Assembly: GCF_014333615.1 (NCBI RefSeq)
Contig: NZ_JACSCY010000004.1
Location: forward strand, 1 to 64,000
DNA: 64,000 bases
From: Hymenobacter citatus
GTDB lineage: Bacteria; Bacteroidota; Bacteroidia; Cytophagales; Hymenobacteraceae
Reading direction: 5' to 3'
Shown here piece after piece: positions 22,877-31,521 of the stretch. The notes under the pieces were generated by a model, which saw only the letters and a program-made list of their open reading frames with translations, did no database searches and was not told where the DNA came from. Both the position numbers and the translations under genes were made by a program. Positions within the stretch are counted from its first letter, which is position 1, and every line of letters starts with the position of its first letter.

Positions 22877-23777
22877 CTGCCTCCTGCTGATAGGGAGCTT
22901 CTTGCTGCCCCTGGCAGGGGTAGGGCAGGTAATAGTGCCCGCGGCTGGCTCAGTAGCGCCGCCTAGCCGGCCGGTGCCGGTACCTACCACCACAGCCGCA
23001 CCTACCCTCGCCGCCCCGGCCGCCGACGGCTGGACGCTGGTACGCACCATTAAGCTAGCTACTACCGGCGTGGCTTCTCTTGATAGGCGCGGCACGCTCT
23101 ACGTGGTAGACCGGCAGAATAATATTGTGCAGCTAGGGGCCGAAGGGCAGGTACTAAACACCTACTCGCCGGCCCTGCCGGGGCACATAGCCCAGCTCGA
23201 AGCCTGGAATACCACCAAAATACTGGCTTTCTACGATGACCGCCAGCAACTGCTGCTGCTCGACCGGTTTCTGGCCCCCCTCACGCAAGTACGCACCGCC
23301 GATTTCCTGGACGGCACCATCCGCGCCGCCACCATCGCGCCCGATGAGCGCCTGTGGCTGTTCGATGAAAGCAACATTGCCCTGGAGCAGTTCGACCTAG
23401 CGCAGCAACGCCCTACCATCACCACACCCATGGACCTGCTGGTGGGTAGGAGCAAGCCCGATTTCCGCTTCCTCAGGCAGTATCAGAACAACGTGTATTT
23501 GGTAGACAGGGTAGGGGGCATTCTGGTGTTTGATAATCTAGGGAACTACCGCAAAAAGCTGCCCTTCTCGGGTCTAAGCTATGTGGGCTTCTTGGGAGAC
23601 GAGCTGTATTACGTGGCCGATAATGCCCTGCATTTCTTTCATCTCTATAACTTCACAGACCGCGCCCTGCCCTTGCCAACAGCCGATGTGCAGCAGGTAT
23701 TGGTGAGCGAGCAGTATGCGTATGTGCTGCTGCCAAAAGAAATTCGGGTGTATACGCTAGCGGGCGCTCCGAAGTAA
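22830..23777 (+). CDS. exported beta-propeller-like protein, function unknown
   Basis: A 315-residue protein whose start (ATG 22830 or 22833) lies inside lpxH. A hydrophobic segment (LTNCLLLIGSFLLPLAGVGQ, about 14-33) is a signal peptide; a Pro/Ala-rich linker follows. The body from about residue 70 is made of short repeating beta-strand units with Asp-rich turns (YVVDRQNNIVQL, YVGFLGDELYYVADN), typical of an NHL/SMP-30-like six-bladed propeller. No catalytic motif is evident. Tight overlap with lpxH suggests translational coupling and an envelope role. Confidence 0.75.
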   Translation: MMVKTWSFGISSKLTNCLLLIGSFLLPLAGVGQVIVPAAGSVAPPSRPVPVPTTTAAPTLAAPAADGWTLVRTIKLATTGVASLDRRGTLYVVDRQNNIVQLGAEGQVLNTYSPALPGHIAQLEAWNTTKILAFYDDRQQLLLLDRFLAPLTQVRTADFLDGTIRAATIAPDERLWLFDESNIALEQFDLAQQRPTITTPMDLLVGRSKPDFRFLRQYQNNVYLVDRVGGILVFDNLGNYRKKLPFSGLSYVGFLGDELYYVADNALHFFHLYNFTDRALPLPTADVQQVLVSEQYAYVLLPKEIRVYTLAGAPK

Positions 23778-23908
23778 GTGGAATAGCAATTAAACGGTAC
23801 AGGATTTGAGTTGTCTAAGAAATAAGAGCGTGATAGGGTAGGGAGTAGTAGGGTTATACGACCTTTATTCCCAGTCGCATCGCTCCCACTTTCTAACTCC
23901 TCATCTCC

Positions 23909-25162
23909 ATGATAACCCTACTAAAAAGAAGTGCGTTGGCTTGGGTATGCTTGCTGATGCTAGGTGTCGTGGCTCCCTGGACTGCCACAGCGCAACCCAG
24001 CGTGAGCGTCACGTACCAAACCTTCTACGACGAGCTGAGCCCCTACGGCCGCTGGGTGCAAGACCCCGACTACGGCTACGTGTGGCTACCCAATGTGGGC
24101 CCCGACTTTCAACCCTACAGCACCAATGGCTACTGGGCCATGACGGAGTACGGCAACACCTGGGTATCGAACTACGACTGGGGCTGGGCGCCGTTTCACT
24201 ACGGCCGCTGGCGCTACTCCGACTACTACGGCTGGAGCTGGCTGCCCGGCACTGAGTGGGGGCCGGCCTGGGTGAGCTGGCGCAGCGGCGGCGGCTACTA
24301 CGGCTGGGCGCCGCTGGGGCCAAGTGTGAACATCAACGTATCCTTCGGGCCGCGCTACGTGGTGCCAAACACGGCGTGGGTATTTGTGCCCCAGCAATAC
24401 ATAGTGAGCCCGCGCTGGCATGACTACTACGTGCGTCCGGCCCGCAACGTCACCATCATCAACAATACCACGATTATCAATAACACCTATGTGCAGAACA
24501 ACCGCACGTATGTAGCCGGCCCGCGCCGTAGCGAGCTGGAAGCCGTAACTCGCAGCCGCGTAAACGTATACAACGTGAGCAACGTGAACCGGCCGGGCCG
24601 CGTGGCGATGCAGCAAAACTCGCTGGGCTTCTACCGGCCCGATGTGCGTACTGGCCGGGCCGATGCGCCGCGCACCGTGGAGCGCCGCTTCGACAATGGC
24701 GCCGATAACCGCGGCGACTACCGCAGCCGGGGTAGGGTAGTGAGTGCTGGCACCGATACTCGCCCCGAATATGGCGCCATGCGGGAGCGGCGGGATAGAT
24801 CTGGCTATAATCAGCCGCGCACTCTGGCCGATGCCGACCGCGCCTACCCCGCGCAGCGCCCAGAGCGTACGCAGCCCTTCGGCGACGCAGCTGCTGCTCC
24901 TAATAATCCCGAGCGCGCCGCATGGGGTGGCTACAGTGGCCGCGGCCGGGTGGGGCAGCGCAACGAGGTGCAGCCGGAGCGGCAGCTTGGTCAGCAGCGC
25001 GAAGGCCGGGGCCAATGGCAGCGTGCAGAGCAGGCCCCACAACGCCAGCAGGCTGCGCCCCAGCTCCAGCAGATGCAACAGCCACCGGCTGGCCGAAGTG
25101 AGCAAAGCGAGGGTAGCCGCTCCTTTGGACAAGGCGGCGGTAGCCGCGGCCGGGTGCGGTAA
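23909..25162 (+). CDS. DUF6600-type exported protein, Tyr/Trp/Gly-rich
   Basis: A 417-residue exported protein. Signal peptide residues 1-28 (ending WTATAQ), then a Tyr/Trp/Gly-rich domain (about 35-165) with DELSPYGRWVQDPDYGYVWL and WGWAPFHYGRW repeats, the pattern of DUF6600. A middle beta-rich part with INNTTIINNTYVQNN follows, and the last 160 residues are disordered and Arg/Gln/Gly-rich. The aromatic domain is common in Bacteroidota and proteobacterial envelope proteins of unknown role. It stands alone and ends at a strong terminator. Confidence 0.82.
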   Translation: MITLLKRSALAWVCLLMLGVVAPWTATAQPSVSVTYQTFYDELSPYGRWVQDPDYGYVWLPNVGPDFQPYSTNGYWAMTEYGNTWVSNYDWGWAPFHYGRWRYSDYYGWSWLPGTEWGPAWVSWRSGGGYYGWAPLGPSVNINVSFGPRYVVPNTAWVFVPQQYIVSPRWHDYYVRPARNVTIINNTTIINNTYVQNNRTYVAGPRRSELEAVTRSRVNVYNVSNVNRPGRVAMQQNSLGFYRPDVRTGRADAPRTVERRFDNGADNRGDYRSRGRVVSAGTDTRPEYGAMRERRDRSGYNQPRTLADADRAYPAQRPERTQPFGDAAAAPNNPERAAWGGYSGRGRVGQRNEVQPERQLGQQREGRGQWQRAEQAPQRQQAAPQLQQMQQPPAGRSEQSEGSRSFGQGGGSRGRVR

Positions 25163-25187
25163 GCCAGTACAAAGTTTGAGTTTACAG

Positions 25188-25222
25188 AAGCCTTCTGCAC
25201 GCATTGCAGAAGGCTTTTTTTT
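25188..25222 (+). terminator. intrinsic terminator of the DUF6600 gene
   Basis: AAGCCTTCTGCA (25188-25199), 5-nt loop, TGCAGAAGGCTT (25205-25216) and a T-run to 25222. Confidence 0.9.
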
Positions 25223-25469
25223 GCTGGTTGGCGGGCGGAAGCTGAGCGCTACAGTAAATTCGGATTCAGGGTGTAGTGTTTAGAAAAGCAGCATGTTAAG
25301 TCTCGTCGTTGCTGACGTTGTGCAGGCTGTCGAAAGCCGTTGACGTGCTCCACATTGAGACCCAACCTATGGTGTCTCTACCTCCTACAGGTGCACTGAC
25401 TTCGAAACTGCCCTAGTAACTCGCCCGAGTACCGCGCATACTTTTGAGCGGCTGGGTAGGTCGGCGCCA
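25223..25469. other. gene-free stretch upstream of the dehydrogenase remnant
   Basis: No intact frame. One reading (near 25337-25400) gives VDVLHIETQPMVSL before a stop, which could be an eroded upstream part of the same dehydrogenase, but the match is too short to claim. Confidence 0.35.
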
Positions 25470-25681
25470 AGGGCCCTTCTCTTTCCCAAAACCCGACCTG
25501 CGGGAAAGCTCCCGGGCGGCCAGACGCCCGCCCAAGCCCACATCGACAAGCTGCTGCACTACGTGGTAGAAGGCAACATGAAGCTCGACGACATCATCAC
25601 TCACCACCTACCCCCGTCGGAAACCCCCACGGCTACGACATCTTCAAGAGGAAGAAAGACAACTGCGTGAAGATGGTATGA
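25470..25681 (+). pseudogene. C-terminal remnant of a zinc-dependent alcohol dehydrogenase, frameshifted
   Basis: The plus strand reads GGQTPAQAHIDKLLHYV then VEGNMKLDDIITHHLP, and after a one-base slip in the C-run at 25624-25628 continues PHGYDIFKRKKDNCVKMV and a TGA at 25679-25681. This is the C-terminal signature (ID-x-LL, LDDIITH, PLSE-x-x-x-GYDIF, DNCVKVV) of medium-chain zinc alcohol dehydrogenases related to formaldehyde dehydrogenase. Only about 65 of the usual 380 residues are left and no start or catalytic domain is present, so it is a decaying fragment. Upstream of residue GGQTPAQ the similarity fades. A terminator follows. Confidence 0.75.
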
Positions 25682-25720
25682 CGCCGTAGCGCCTCCACGC
25701 AATCAAGCTGATTTTGCGCC

Positions 25721-25760
25721 GCGCCCCTATTCCCTTTCCGGAGTAGGGGCGCTTTGTTTT
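25721..25760 (+). terminator. hairpin terminator after the dehydrogenase remnant
   Basis: GCGCCCCTA and TAGGGGCGC enclose 14 nt and are followed by TTTGTTTT; probably the surviving terminator of the lost dehydrogenase gene. Confidence 0.65.
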
Positions 25761-25939
25761 GGGTGGCGGCAAGAATGGCATACGGCAAATGAAGAAGTCT
25801 GCCAAAACAATATTGGTACATTAAATGTAGGTACATCATTGAACGCCGACATGCTACCCGTTTCCTACATAATCTGAAGTAGCTGTTTCGCAAGTGATGC
25901 CCTCACCGGCCATCGGGCCGTTTTTCATTCCAATTTTTT

Positions 25940-26557
25940 ATGAACATTCTCAACATCGTTTCCAGCCCTCGCGGCGACCAATCGTTCAGCATCAAGCTAG
26001 CCGACGGCATTATCAGCAAGTTGCAGGAGGCCAACCCTGGCAGCACCATAACCACCCGCGACCTGGCCACCAACCCCTTTCCGCACCTGGAAGCCGCCAA
26101 GCTCCAGTCGCTCTTCACGCCCGCTCCCGACCGCACCCCCGAGCAGCAAGCCGCCGCCAAGCACTCCGACGATGCCATTGCCGAAGTGCAAGCCGCTGAC
26201 GTTGTGGTGATTGGCGCCCCACTCTACAACTTCGGTATTCCTTCCGTGCTCAAGGCGTGGGTGGACCATCTGTGCCGCGCCGGCATCACGTTCAAATACG
26301 TGGATGGTCAGCCGCAGGGCCTCATCAAGGGTAAGAAGGTGTACGTGGCCATGTCCAGCGGTGGCATCTACTCCGAAGGCCCTGCTGCGTCCTACGATTT
26401 CGTGGCGCCCTACCTGCAAGCCGTGCTCGGCTTCCTGGGCATGACGGACGTAACTGTGGTGCGCGTAGAAGGCGTGTCGATTCCCGGCGTGCAGGATACG
26501 GCCCTAGAAAAAGCCCTGGCTACGCTGCAACTCGAGCCTGCCGACGCGGCCGTATAA
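25940..26557 (+). CDS. azoR: FMN-dependent NADH:azo/quinone oxidoreductase AzoR
   Basis: A 205-residue flavodoxin-fold enzyme that reduces quinones and azo compounds with NADH by two-electron transfer. The FMN phosphate loop is SSPRGDQSFSIKLAD (residues 8-22), the isoalloxazine-contacting APLYNFGIPSVLKAW (about 94-108) and the SSGGIYSEG loop (about 139-147) are the family marks. Length fits AzoR. It stands alone; a GC-rich hairpin follows. Confidence 0.94.
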   Translation: MNILNIVSSPRGDQSFSIKLADGIISKLQEANPGSTITTRDLATNPFPHLEAAKLQSLFTPAPDRTPEQQAAAKHSDDAIAEVQAADVVVIGAPLYNFGIPSVLKAWVDHLCRAGITFKYVDGQPQGLIKGKKVYVAMSSGGIYSEGPAASYDFVAPYLQAVLGFLGMTDVTVVRVEGVSIPGVQDTALEKALATLQLEPADAAV

Positions 26558-26593
26558 GCGCGAGCCGCAGCGCTTTACTACCCCCTGCGCATC

Positions 26594-26629
26594 AACGAGC
26601 CGGACAGACTATAGCCTGTCCGGCTCGTT
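26594..26629 (+). terminator. GC-rich hairpin after azoR, without T-run
   Basis: AACGAGCCGGACAG and CTGTCCGGCTCGTT form a perfect 14-bp stem with 8-nt loop. There is no following T-run, so termination is uncertain. Confidence 0.5.
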
Positions 26630-26744
26630 GGCGTATAAGGGTACTGCACCCGCTGCATGGCGGCTTGCGTATGAATGGGCACCGCAGGCAGTATCTTGCC
26701 AGCTCTGCCTGGTACCTGGTTTTCCTTGTCGTTGCCTTTTTCTT

Positions 26745-28838
26745 ATGACCAAAACTGTCTTCATTGCCACGGCCGAACCCTACAGCGGCAAATCCCTGAT
26801 AGCCTTGGGCCTGGTAAATATGCTGCTCAGCAAAGCCCAAAAGGTAGGCTACTTCAAGCCCATCATTGATGCCAGTCCGCGGGAAAAGAAGGACATACGC
26901 CTCCAAACGGTGCTCCAGCACTTCAAGCTGCCCATCGCTTACGAAGACACCTACGCCTACACCCGGCCGGAGGTGCTGCGCCTGATTGAAACCAACGGCC
27001 AGGGCGAAATCATCGATACCATCATCCACAAATTCAAGCAGATAGAGGAAAACTACGACTTCACGGTGGTGGAGGGTAGTGATTTTGTAGGGCCGGGCAC
27101 GGCCTTCGAGTTTGGCTACAATGCGCAGATTGCCAAGAACCTAGGCGCCCCAGTTATCCTCGTAATTTCGGGTGACGATAAGCCTACCGCCCAGATCATC
27201 AACACCGTGCTCACTACCCTGCGCAGCTTCGAAACCAACGAGGTGCAGGTGCTGATGGTGGTAGTAAACAAGGTAGCCCCCGCGCAGGTCGACGACGTGC
27301 GCGAGCTGCTGCAAACCCAGCTCCCCGCCGAGCTGATCTTGGCCGTGATTCCGGCCGAGAAAGAACTATCGCAGCCGACCATGCGCGAGATATACGAGGG
27401 GCTGGGCGCCAAGCTGCTATTTGGGGAGGAGTCGCTGACCAACCAGGTCGACAACTTCGTGACCGGGGCCATGCAGGTGCCCAACTTCCTCAACTTCCTC
27501 AAACCCAACGTGCTGATTGTGACGCCCGGCGACCGGGGCGACATTATTATTTGCGCCTTGCAGGCCAACCTATCGGCCAGCTACCCGCGGGTGGCTGGCA
27601 TTGTGCTCACGGCCGGCTCGGAGCCCGAGGCGCCCGTATTGCGGCTGATTGAAGGGTTGCAGACGGTGGTACCAATTATAGCCGTGCCCACCGGCACTTT
27701 CGAAACCAGCACCCGCGTGGCGGCCGTCAAATCGCGCATCACTCCCGATAACACGCGCAAGATTCGGCTGGCCATCAACACCTTCGAGCGCTACGTGGAT
27801 ATGGCAGCGCTGGAAGAGAAGATGGTGAGCTTCCGCTCCGAGGGCATCACGCCGCACATGTTCCAGTACCGGTTGTTGCAGTGGGCGCGGCGTCAGCGCA
27901 AGCACATTGTGCTACCCGAAGGCAACGACGACCGGATTCTGCGCGCCGCCGCCCACCTGTTGCGCCAAGAAGTAGTCGACCTCACCATCCTGGGCAACCC
28001 CGACGAGGTAGCGGCCTCCATAAAACGCTTAGGGCTGACCCTACCCCTGGGCCACGTGCAGGTGGTCGACCCGGTGCAGTCGCCCCACTACCCCGAGTAC
28101 GTGGAGACGTTCTACGAGCTGCGCAAGGCCAAGGGCGTGAACCAGGACATGGCCCGTGACCTGCTCCGCGACGTGTCCTACTTCGGCTCGATGATGGTGT
28201 ATAAGGGCCACGCCGACGGCATGGTGTCGGGGGCGGTGCACACCACCCAGCACACTATTCGGCCGGCGTTGCAGTTCATCAAAACCAAGCCGGGCATGTC
28301 GGTGGTGTCGTCGGTGTTCTTCATGTGCCTACCCGACCGCGTGGCCGTGTTCGGCGACTGCGCCGTGAACCCCAACCCCACCGCCGAGCAGCTGGCCGAA
28401 ATTGCCATGGCCTCCGCCGACAGCAGCAAGGCCTTCGGCATCGAGCCGCGCGTGGCGATGCTGTCGTACTCCTCGGGCACGTCCGGCGAGGGCGCCGATG
28501 TGGACAAAGTGCGCAAGGCTACCCAACTAGTCCGCGAAAAACGCCCCGATCTGAAGGTGGAAGGTCCTATCCAGTACGACGCCGCCGTAGACCCCCTGGT
28601 GGGCCGCCAGAAGCTACCCGGTTCCGAGGTGGCCGGCCAGGCCAGCGTGCTCATCTTCCCCGACCTCAACACCGGCAACAACACCTACAAAGCCGTGCAA
28701 CGCGAAACCGGCGCCCTAGCTATTGGGCCGGTTTTGCAAGGATTGAATAAACCCGTAAATGATTTGAGCCGTGGGTGTACGGTGGATGATATCCTGAACA
28801 CGGTGATTATCACGGCCATCCAGGCCCAGCAGGGGTAG
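26745..28838 (+). CDS. pta: phosphate acetyltransferase
   Basis: A 697-residue long-form Pta converting acetyl-CoA and phosphate to acetyl phosphate. N-terminal P-loop/DRTGG regulatory part (about 1-350; FIATAEPYSGKS looks like a degenerate dethiobiotin-synthase P-loop), and a C-terminal PTA_PTB catalytic domain (about 375-697) with IVLPEGNDDRILRAA, ARDLLRDVSYFGSMMVYKGH-type and FPDLNTGNNTYKAVQR motifs. The frame is open from 26628, but ATG 26745 (MTKTVFIATAEPY) is the family start. Its usual partner ackA lies 3.8 kb downstream instead of next to it, with an accessory insert between them. No terminator is apparent after the stop. Confidence 0.96.
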   Translation: MTKTVFIATAEPYSGKSLIALGLVNMLLSKAQKVGYFKPIIDASPREKKDIRLQTVLQHFKLPIAYEDTYAYTRPEVLRLIETNGQGEIIDTIIHKFKQIEENYDFTVVEGSDFVGPGTAFEFGYNAQIAKNLGAPVILVISGDDKPTAQIINTVLTTLRSFETNEVQVLMVVVNKVAPAQVDDVRELLQTQLPAELILAVIPAEKELSQPTMREIYEGLGAKLLFGEESLTNQVDNFVTGAMQVPNFLNFLKPNVLIVTPGDRGDIIICALQANLSASYPRVAGIVLTAGSEPEAPVLRLIEGLQTVVPIIAVPTGTFETSTRVAAVKSRITPDNTRKIRLAINTFERYVDMAALEEKMVSFRSEGITPHMFQYRLLQWARRQRKHIVLPEGNDDRILRAAAHLLRQEVVDLTILGNPDEVAASIKRLGLTLPLGHVQVVDPVQSPHYPEYVETFYELRKAKGVNQDMARDLLRDVSYFGSMMVYKGHADGMVSGAVHTTQHTIRPALQFIKTKPGMSVVSSVFFMCLPDRVAVFGDCAVNPNPTAEQLAEIAMASADSSKAFGIEPRVAMLSYSSGTSGEGADVDKVRKATQLVREKRPDLKVEGPIQYDAAVDPLVGRQKLPGSEVAGQASVLIFPDLNTGNNTYKAVQRETGALAIGPVLQGLNKPVNDLSRGCTVDDILNTVIITAIQAQQG

Positions 28839-28877
28839 GGGGGCGCGCCTACATGCGTGCTACTTTGTTTGCGAAAC

Positions 28878-29321
28878 TTATAAAGTGTTGCTGTTGATCT
28901 TAGAAATAATGGGAATGATTCCGTACAACGAGGAAAACGAGTCGCCGCTTGGGTCGTCTACAAACTTTTGGACCTTGGTAAATGGAAATATGATATTGTT
29001 GTCTGATAATTTGACTGCCCATATGCCGGGTTCGTGTTCAATCCATTTGCCACCATAAGAACTGATGATGCATTCTCCCAAATAAGCGCCGGTTTTGAGG
29101 ACATACTTCTGCTGTTCAGTCTCTGGTTTACTTTCCAAGAAGGTTTCTACCTCTTGCAGACCTGCTTCACTGCAGACCGGCCTTATTTCCGCCGACTGTA
29201 ATTCAATTCCAAACGCTCCGGCCAAGTTTTGAATATCGGAGACGCCAGTAATCTTATCTGATTTGTCAGTGCAGGATACGAAGCAGCATAGTACTAAAGC
29301 TGTGCGTATATTCTTTATCAT
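28878..29321 (-). CDS. hypothetical lipoprotein
   Basis: 147 residues. The N-terminus IRTALVLCCFVSCTDKSDK has a lipobox-like end (FVSC, lipid-bearing Cys likely 17), so the protein is probably a lipoprotein. The rest has GAYLGECIISSYGGKWIEH and a predicted alpha/beta pattern with a conserved-looking GGxW; no family recognised. It opens the accessory insert between pta and ackA and is less GC-rich than pta. Confidence 0.7.
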   Translation of the reverse strand: MIKNIRTALVLCCFVSCTDKSDKITGVSDIQNLAGAFGIELQSAEIRPVCSEAGLQEVETFLESKPETEQQKYVLKTGAYLGECIISSYGGKWIEHEPGIWAVKLSDNNIIFPFTKVQKFVDDPSGDSFSSLYGIIPIISKINSNTL

Positions 29322-29428
29322 ATCGAAGCTGGGGTATGGGGATAAACGGCCATGACGTTAGAAGATAAGTTCTAATAGGTAGCATGCAGCACAATAAGGT
29401 AGATGGTTTTTGGTCCTCAGCTGTAGTG

Positions 29429-29593
29429 CTATGACGCTGTTGGGTACTGAAGGTCCGTTACCGCTACCTGCACGACTTTGCCATTCTGAGATACGACAAC
29501 GCAGGCGTTTTCTCGTTTTTTACGATCAAGCAGCCGCTGAATGGCCAATTTGCTGCCTGTCAGTACTTTGTCTCTGATTTCAATGTGCTTCAT
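29429..29593 (-). CDS. 54-residue putative partner of the zeta-type kinase
   Basis: From ATG 29593 the protein is MKHIEIRDKVLTGSKLAIQ followed by RLLDRKKRENACVVVSQNGK and VVQVAVTDL. A longer frame from 29701 merely mirrors the zeta gene. A helix followed by a two-strand hairpin resembles small proteins commonly encoded after zeta-type kinases in Bacteroidota, possibly antitoxins. Its start overlaps the end of the zeta gene by 14 bp, so the two are translationally coupled. Antitoxin function is inferred from position and size only. Confidence 0.65.
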   Translation of the reverse strand: MKHIEIRDKVLTGSKLAIQRLLDRKKRENACVVVSQNGKVVQVAVTDLQYPTAS

Positions 29594-30179
29594 GGTCAGC
29601 CAAGGTAATAAACGTGTGCCATTTTTCAGGTGAAGCAACCCCCGCTTCGCCGGTTTCACTCCTTTCTGCAATAACTTCCGGTGTCGTGTTAGAGTTGTCA
29701 ATCAACAGCCAAAAATCGGCTATATCTTTATACAGGCGCATGAAGTTGCTGATACCGGCATAGTACCTTCGTGTGATGGTAAGGTCTGGAATGCTGTGGC
29801 CACCTTCTGCAACCCGACTCCGTACCCGCTCCTTTGCCAACTCAGGAGAGTCGAGCCAATAATAAATCAGGTTGATGGTATAGCCAGCGGCTTTGGCTCG
29901 CTGAATCAGCCCCACGAAGCTTCTGGTTGACAGAGTTGTTTCGAAGGCGAAGTCCTCTCGCAGTACCATCAGATCGTCAATCCGCCGTAGCATGATCCTG
30001 CCGGCTGCTACAGCAGCTTTTTCGGGTTGAAAAGGAGAAAGCCCACGCGCAATTTCATCGGCGTTAACAAACTCACGTACGTAAAGCAACTCCGGCAGCA
30101 CCGTGTATGAAGCGGTTGTTTTGCCTGCGCCGTTGCAGCCGGATATGATGAATAGTTCAGGCAATGCTTTTAGGTGCAA
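29580..30179 (-). CDS. zeta-toxin-like P-loop kinase
   Basis: A 199-residue P-loop protein. Walker A is SGCNGAGKTT (13-22); NADEIARGLSP and FAFETTLSTRSF are the marks of the zeta/PezT-like AAA_33 family, whose toxic members phosphorylate UDP-GlcNAc. Chromosomal relatives in Bacteroidota are not all shown to be toxic. The start is a TTG at 30179 (MHLKALPELFIISG). The classical order puts the antitoxin first; here the small gene comes second. Confidence 0.82.
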   Translation of the reverse strand: MHLKALPELFIISGCNGAGKTTASYTVLPELLYVREFVNADEIARGLSPFQPEKAAVAAGRIMLRRIDDLMVLREDFAFETTLSTRSFVGLIQRAKAAGYTINLIYYWLDSPELAKERVRSRVAEGGHSIPDLTITRRYYAGISNFMRLYKDIADFWLLIDNSNTTPEVIAERSETGEAGVASPEKWHTFITLADHEAH

Positions 30180-30305
30180 TTAACATAAACTTACCCATAT
30201 GAATTGCGCTGGTCGCAGAACAGCCCAGCCGTGCAGCATCGGAGTTGAAATGCTGCCGTTCTCTGTAAATTGCCGCAACCTGTGCCAGTCCGAAGTCATA
30301 AACCA

Positions 30306-30398
30306 GTCATGCTGAGCCTGTCGAAACATCTCGCGTGCTGACATCAGAGTAGTAATCCTGCGTCAGCACGCGAGATGTTTCGATAAGCTCAGCATGAC
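30306..30398. repeat. 93-bp palindromic element, GTCATGCTGAGC family
   Basis: 37-bp arms at 30306-30342 and 30362-30398 (GTCATGCTGAGCCTGTCGAA outer half, ATCTCGCGTGCTGAC inner) with few mismatches and a 19-nt loop, between the zeta gene and DUF808. Confidence 0.93.
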
Positions 30399-30445
30399 GT
30401 TCTCCTTTCTTTTAAAATACAACTACCGCACTCTCCCAACCCCTT

Positions 30446-31369
30446 ATGCCCTCCGGATTTTTTGCCCTCCTCGATGATATTTCGGCCTTGGTGAAGGCCA
30501 GCGCGGCCAGTCTGGACGACGTGCCTACCCAGATAGCCAAGACCACCGGCAAAGTATCCGGCATTGTGATTGACGATACGGCCGTGACGCCCAAGTACGT
30601 CGTGGGCCTCGACCCATCCCGCGAGCTGTCCATCATCTTTCAGATTGCGAAGAAGTCCCTAATCAACAAGCTGCTGATCTTAACCCCGGCTGCCTTGCTA
30701 CTCGGCTATTTTGCCCCGTGGGCCATCACGCCCATTCTGATGGTAGGCGGCGCGTACTTATGTTTCGAGGGCTACGAAAAGGTGCACTCCATCTTCAGCA
30801 AAAGCCACGAGGTAGACCCCGAGAGCGAAGAAGTAGCAGTGATTACGCCCGAGGAGCTGGAAAAGCAGCGCGTAGCCAGCGCCGTGCGCACGGACATTAT
30901 TCTATCCGCCGAAATTATGGCCATTGCCTACAGCCAGGTAAACGGCCAACCCCTCACAAACCAGCTTCTAGTGATGCTGGCCGTGGCCGTGTTCATCACG
31001 GTAGGGGTATACGGCTTCGTGGGCCTCATCGTGAAGATGGATGATATAGGCGTGCACTTCGCCAAAGGCGACTATAGCCCTACCGTCCAAAACATCGGGC
31101 GCGGCATGGTGAAGTTTATGCCGCATTTCCTAAGTATCCTGGGGTACGTGGGCACGGCCGCCATGCTGTGGGTAGGCGCCGAAATCATTGCCCACGGTAT
31201 TCCCTTCACCGCCCATTTGCTGCACGAACTGGAACACGCCTTAGCCAACATACCAGCCGTAGCGTGGCTGGCAAAGGTGCTGGCGTGCGGTGTATTTGGG
31301 TTGGCTGTTGGGTTTGTTATTGAGAAGGTAGTGGGGGTAGTGAAGGGGATAATGCCTGGTAAAGGATAA
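30446..31369 (+). CDS. DUF808 (YedI-type) membrane protein
   Basis: A 307-residue inner-membrane protein. The start MPSGFFALLDDISALVKA and the region VTPKYVVGLDPSRELSII are the DUF808/YedI family marks; hydrophobic helices lie at about 80-110, 150-190, 225-250 and 275-300. Length matches the family. No transported substrate or activity is established for this family. It lies within the pta/ackA insert and, being GC-rich, is compositionally like the host rather than foreign. Confidence 0.88.
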   Translation: MPSGFFALLDDISALVKASAASLDDVPTQIAKTTGKVSGIVIDDTAVTPKYVVGLDPSRELSIIFQIAKKSLINKLLILTPAALLLGYFAPWAITPILMVGGAYLCFEGYEKVHSIFSKSHEVDPESEEVAVITPEELEKQRVASAVRTDIILSAEIMAIAYSQVNGQPLTNQLLVMLAVAVFITVGVYGFVGLIVKMDDIGVHFAKGDYSPTVQNIGRGMVKFMPHFLSILGYVGTAAMLWVGAEIIAHGIPFTAHLLHELEHALANIPAVAWLAKVLACGVFGLAVGFVIEKVVGVVKGIMPGKG

Positions 31370-31521
31370 ATTGTTGATAGCGTGGTAGTTTAGATGTTTG
31401 CGATAGTGCAGAAAGAGAAAGCTGTCAGTCGAGGTTTGTAATAAAGATAAATATAATTACCAAATTTTAGTATTTAACGTCAAGTTGCATTACTGAAAAT
31501 ACCCTGTTGCCTGCCGTATAT

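Noticed and set aside
24086..25204. 372-codon minus-strand frame opposite the DUF6600 gene
   Set aside because: Antisense shadow of a GC-rich gene with signal peptide and domain on the plus strand.
25413..25607. 64-codon minus-strand frame
   Set aside because: Antisense of the alcohol-dehydrogenase remnant.
31370..31521. Additional gene between DUF808 and DUF6602
   Set aside because: Only short AT-rich sequence with no plausible frame.
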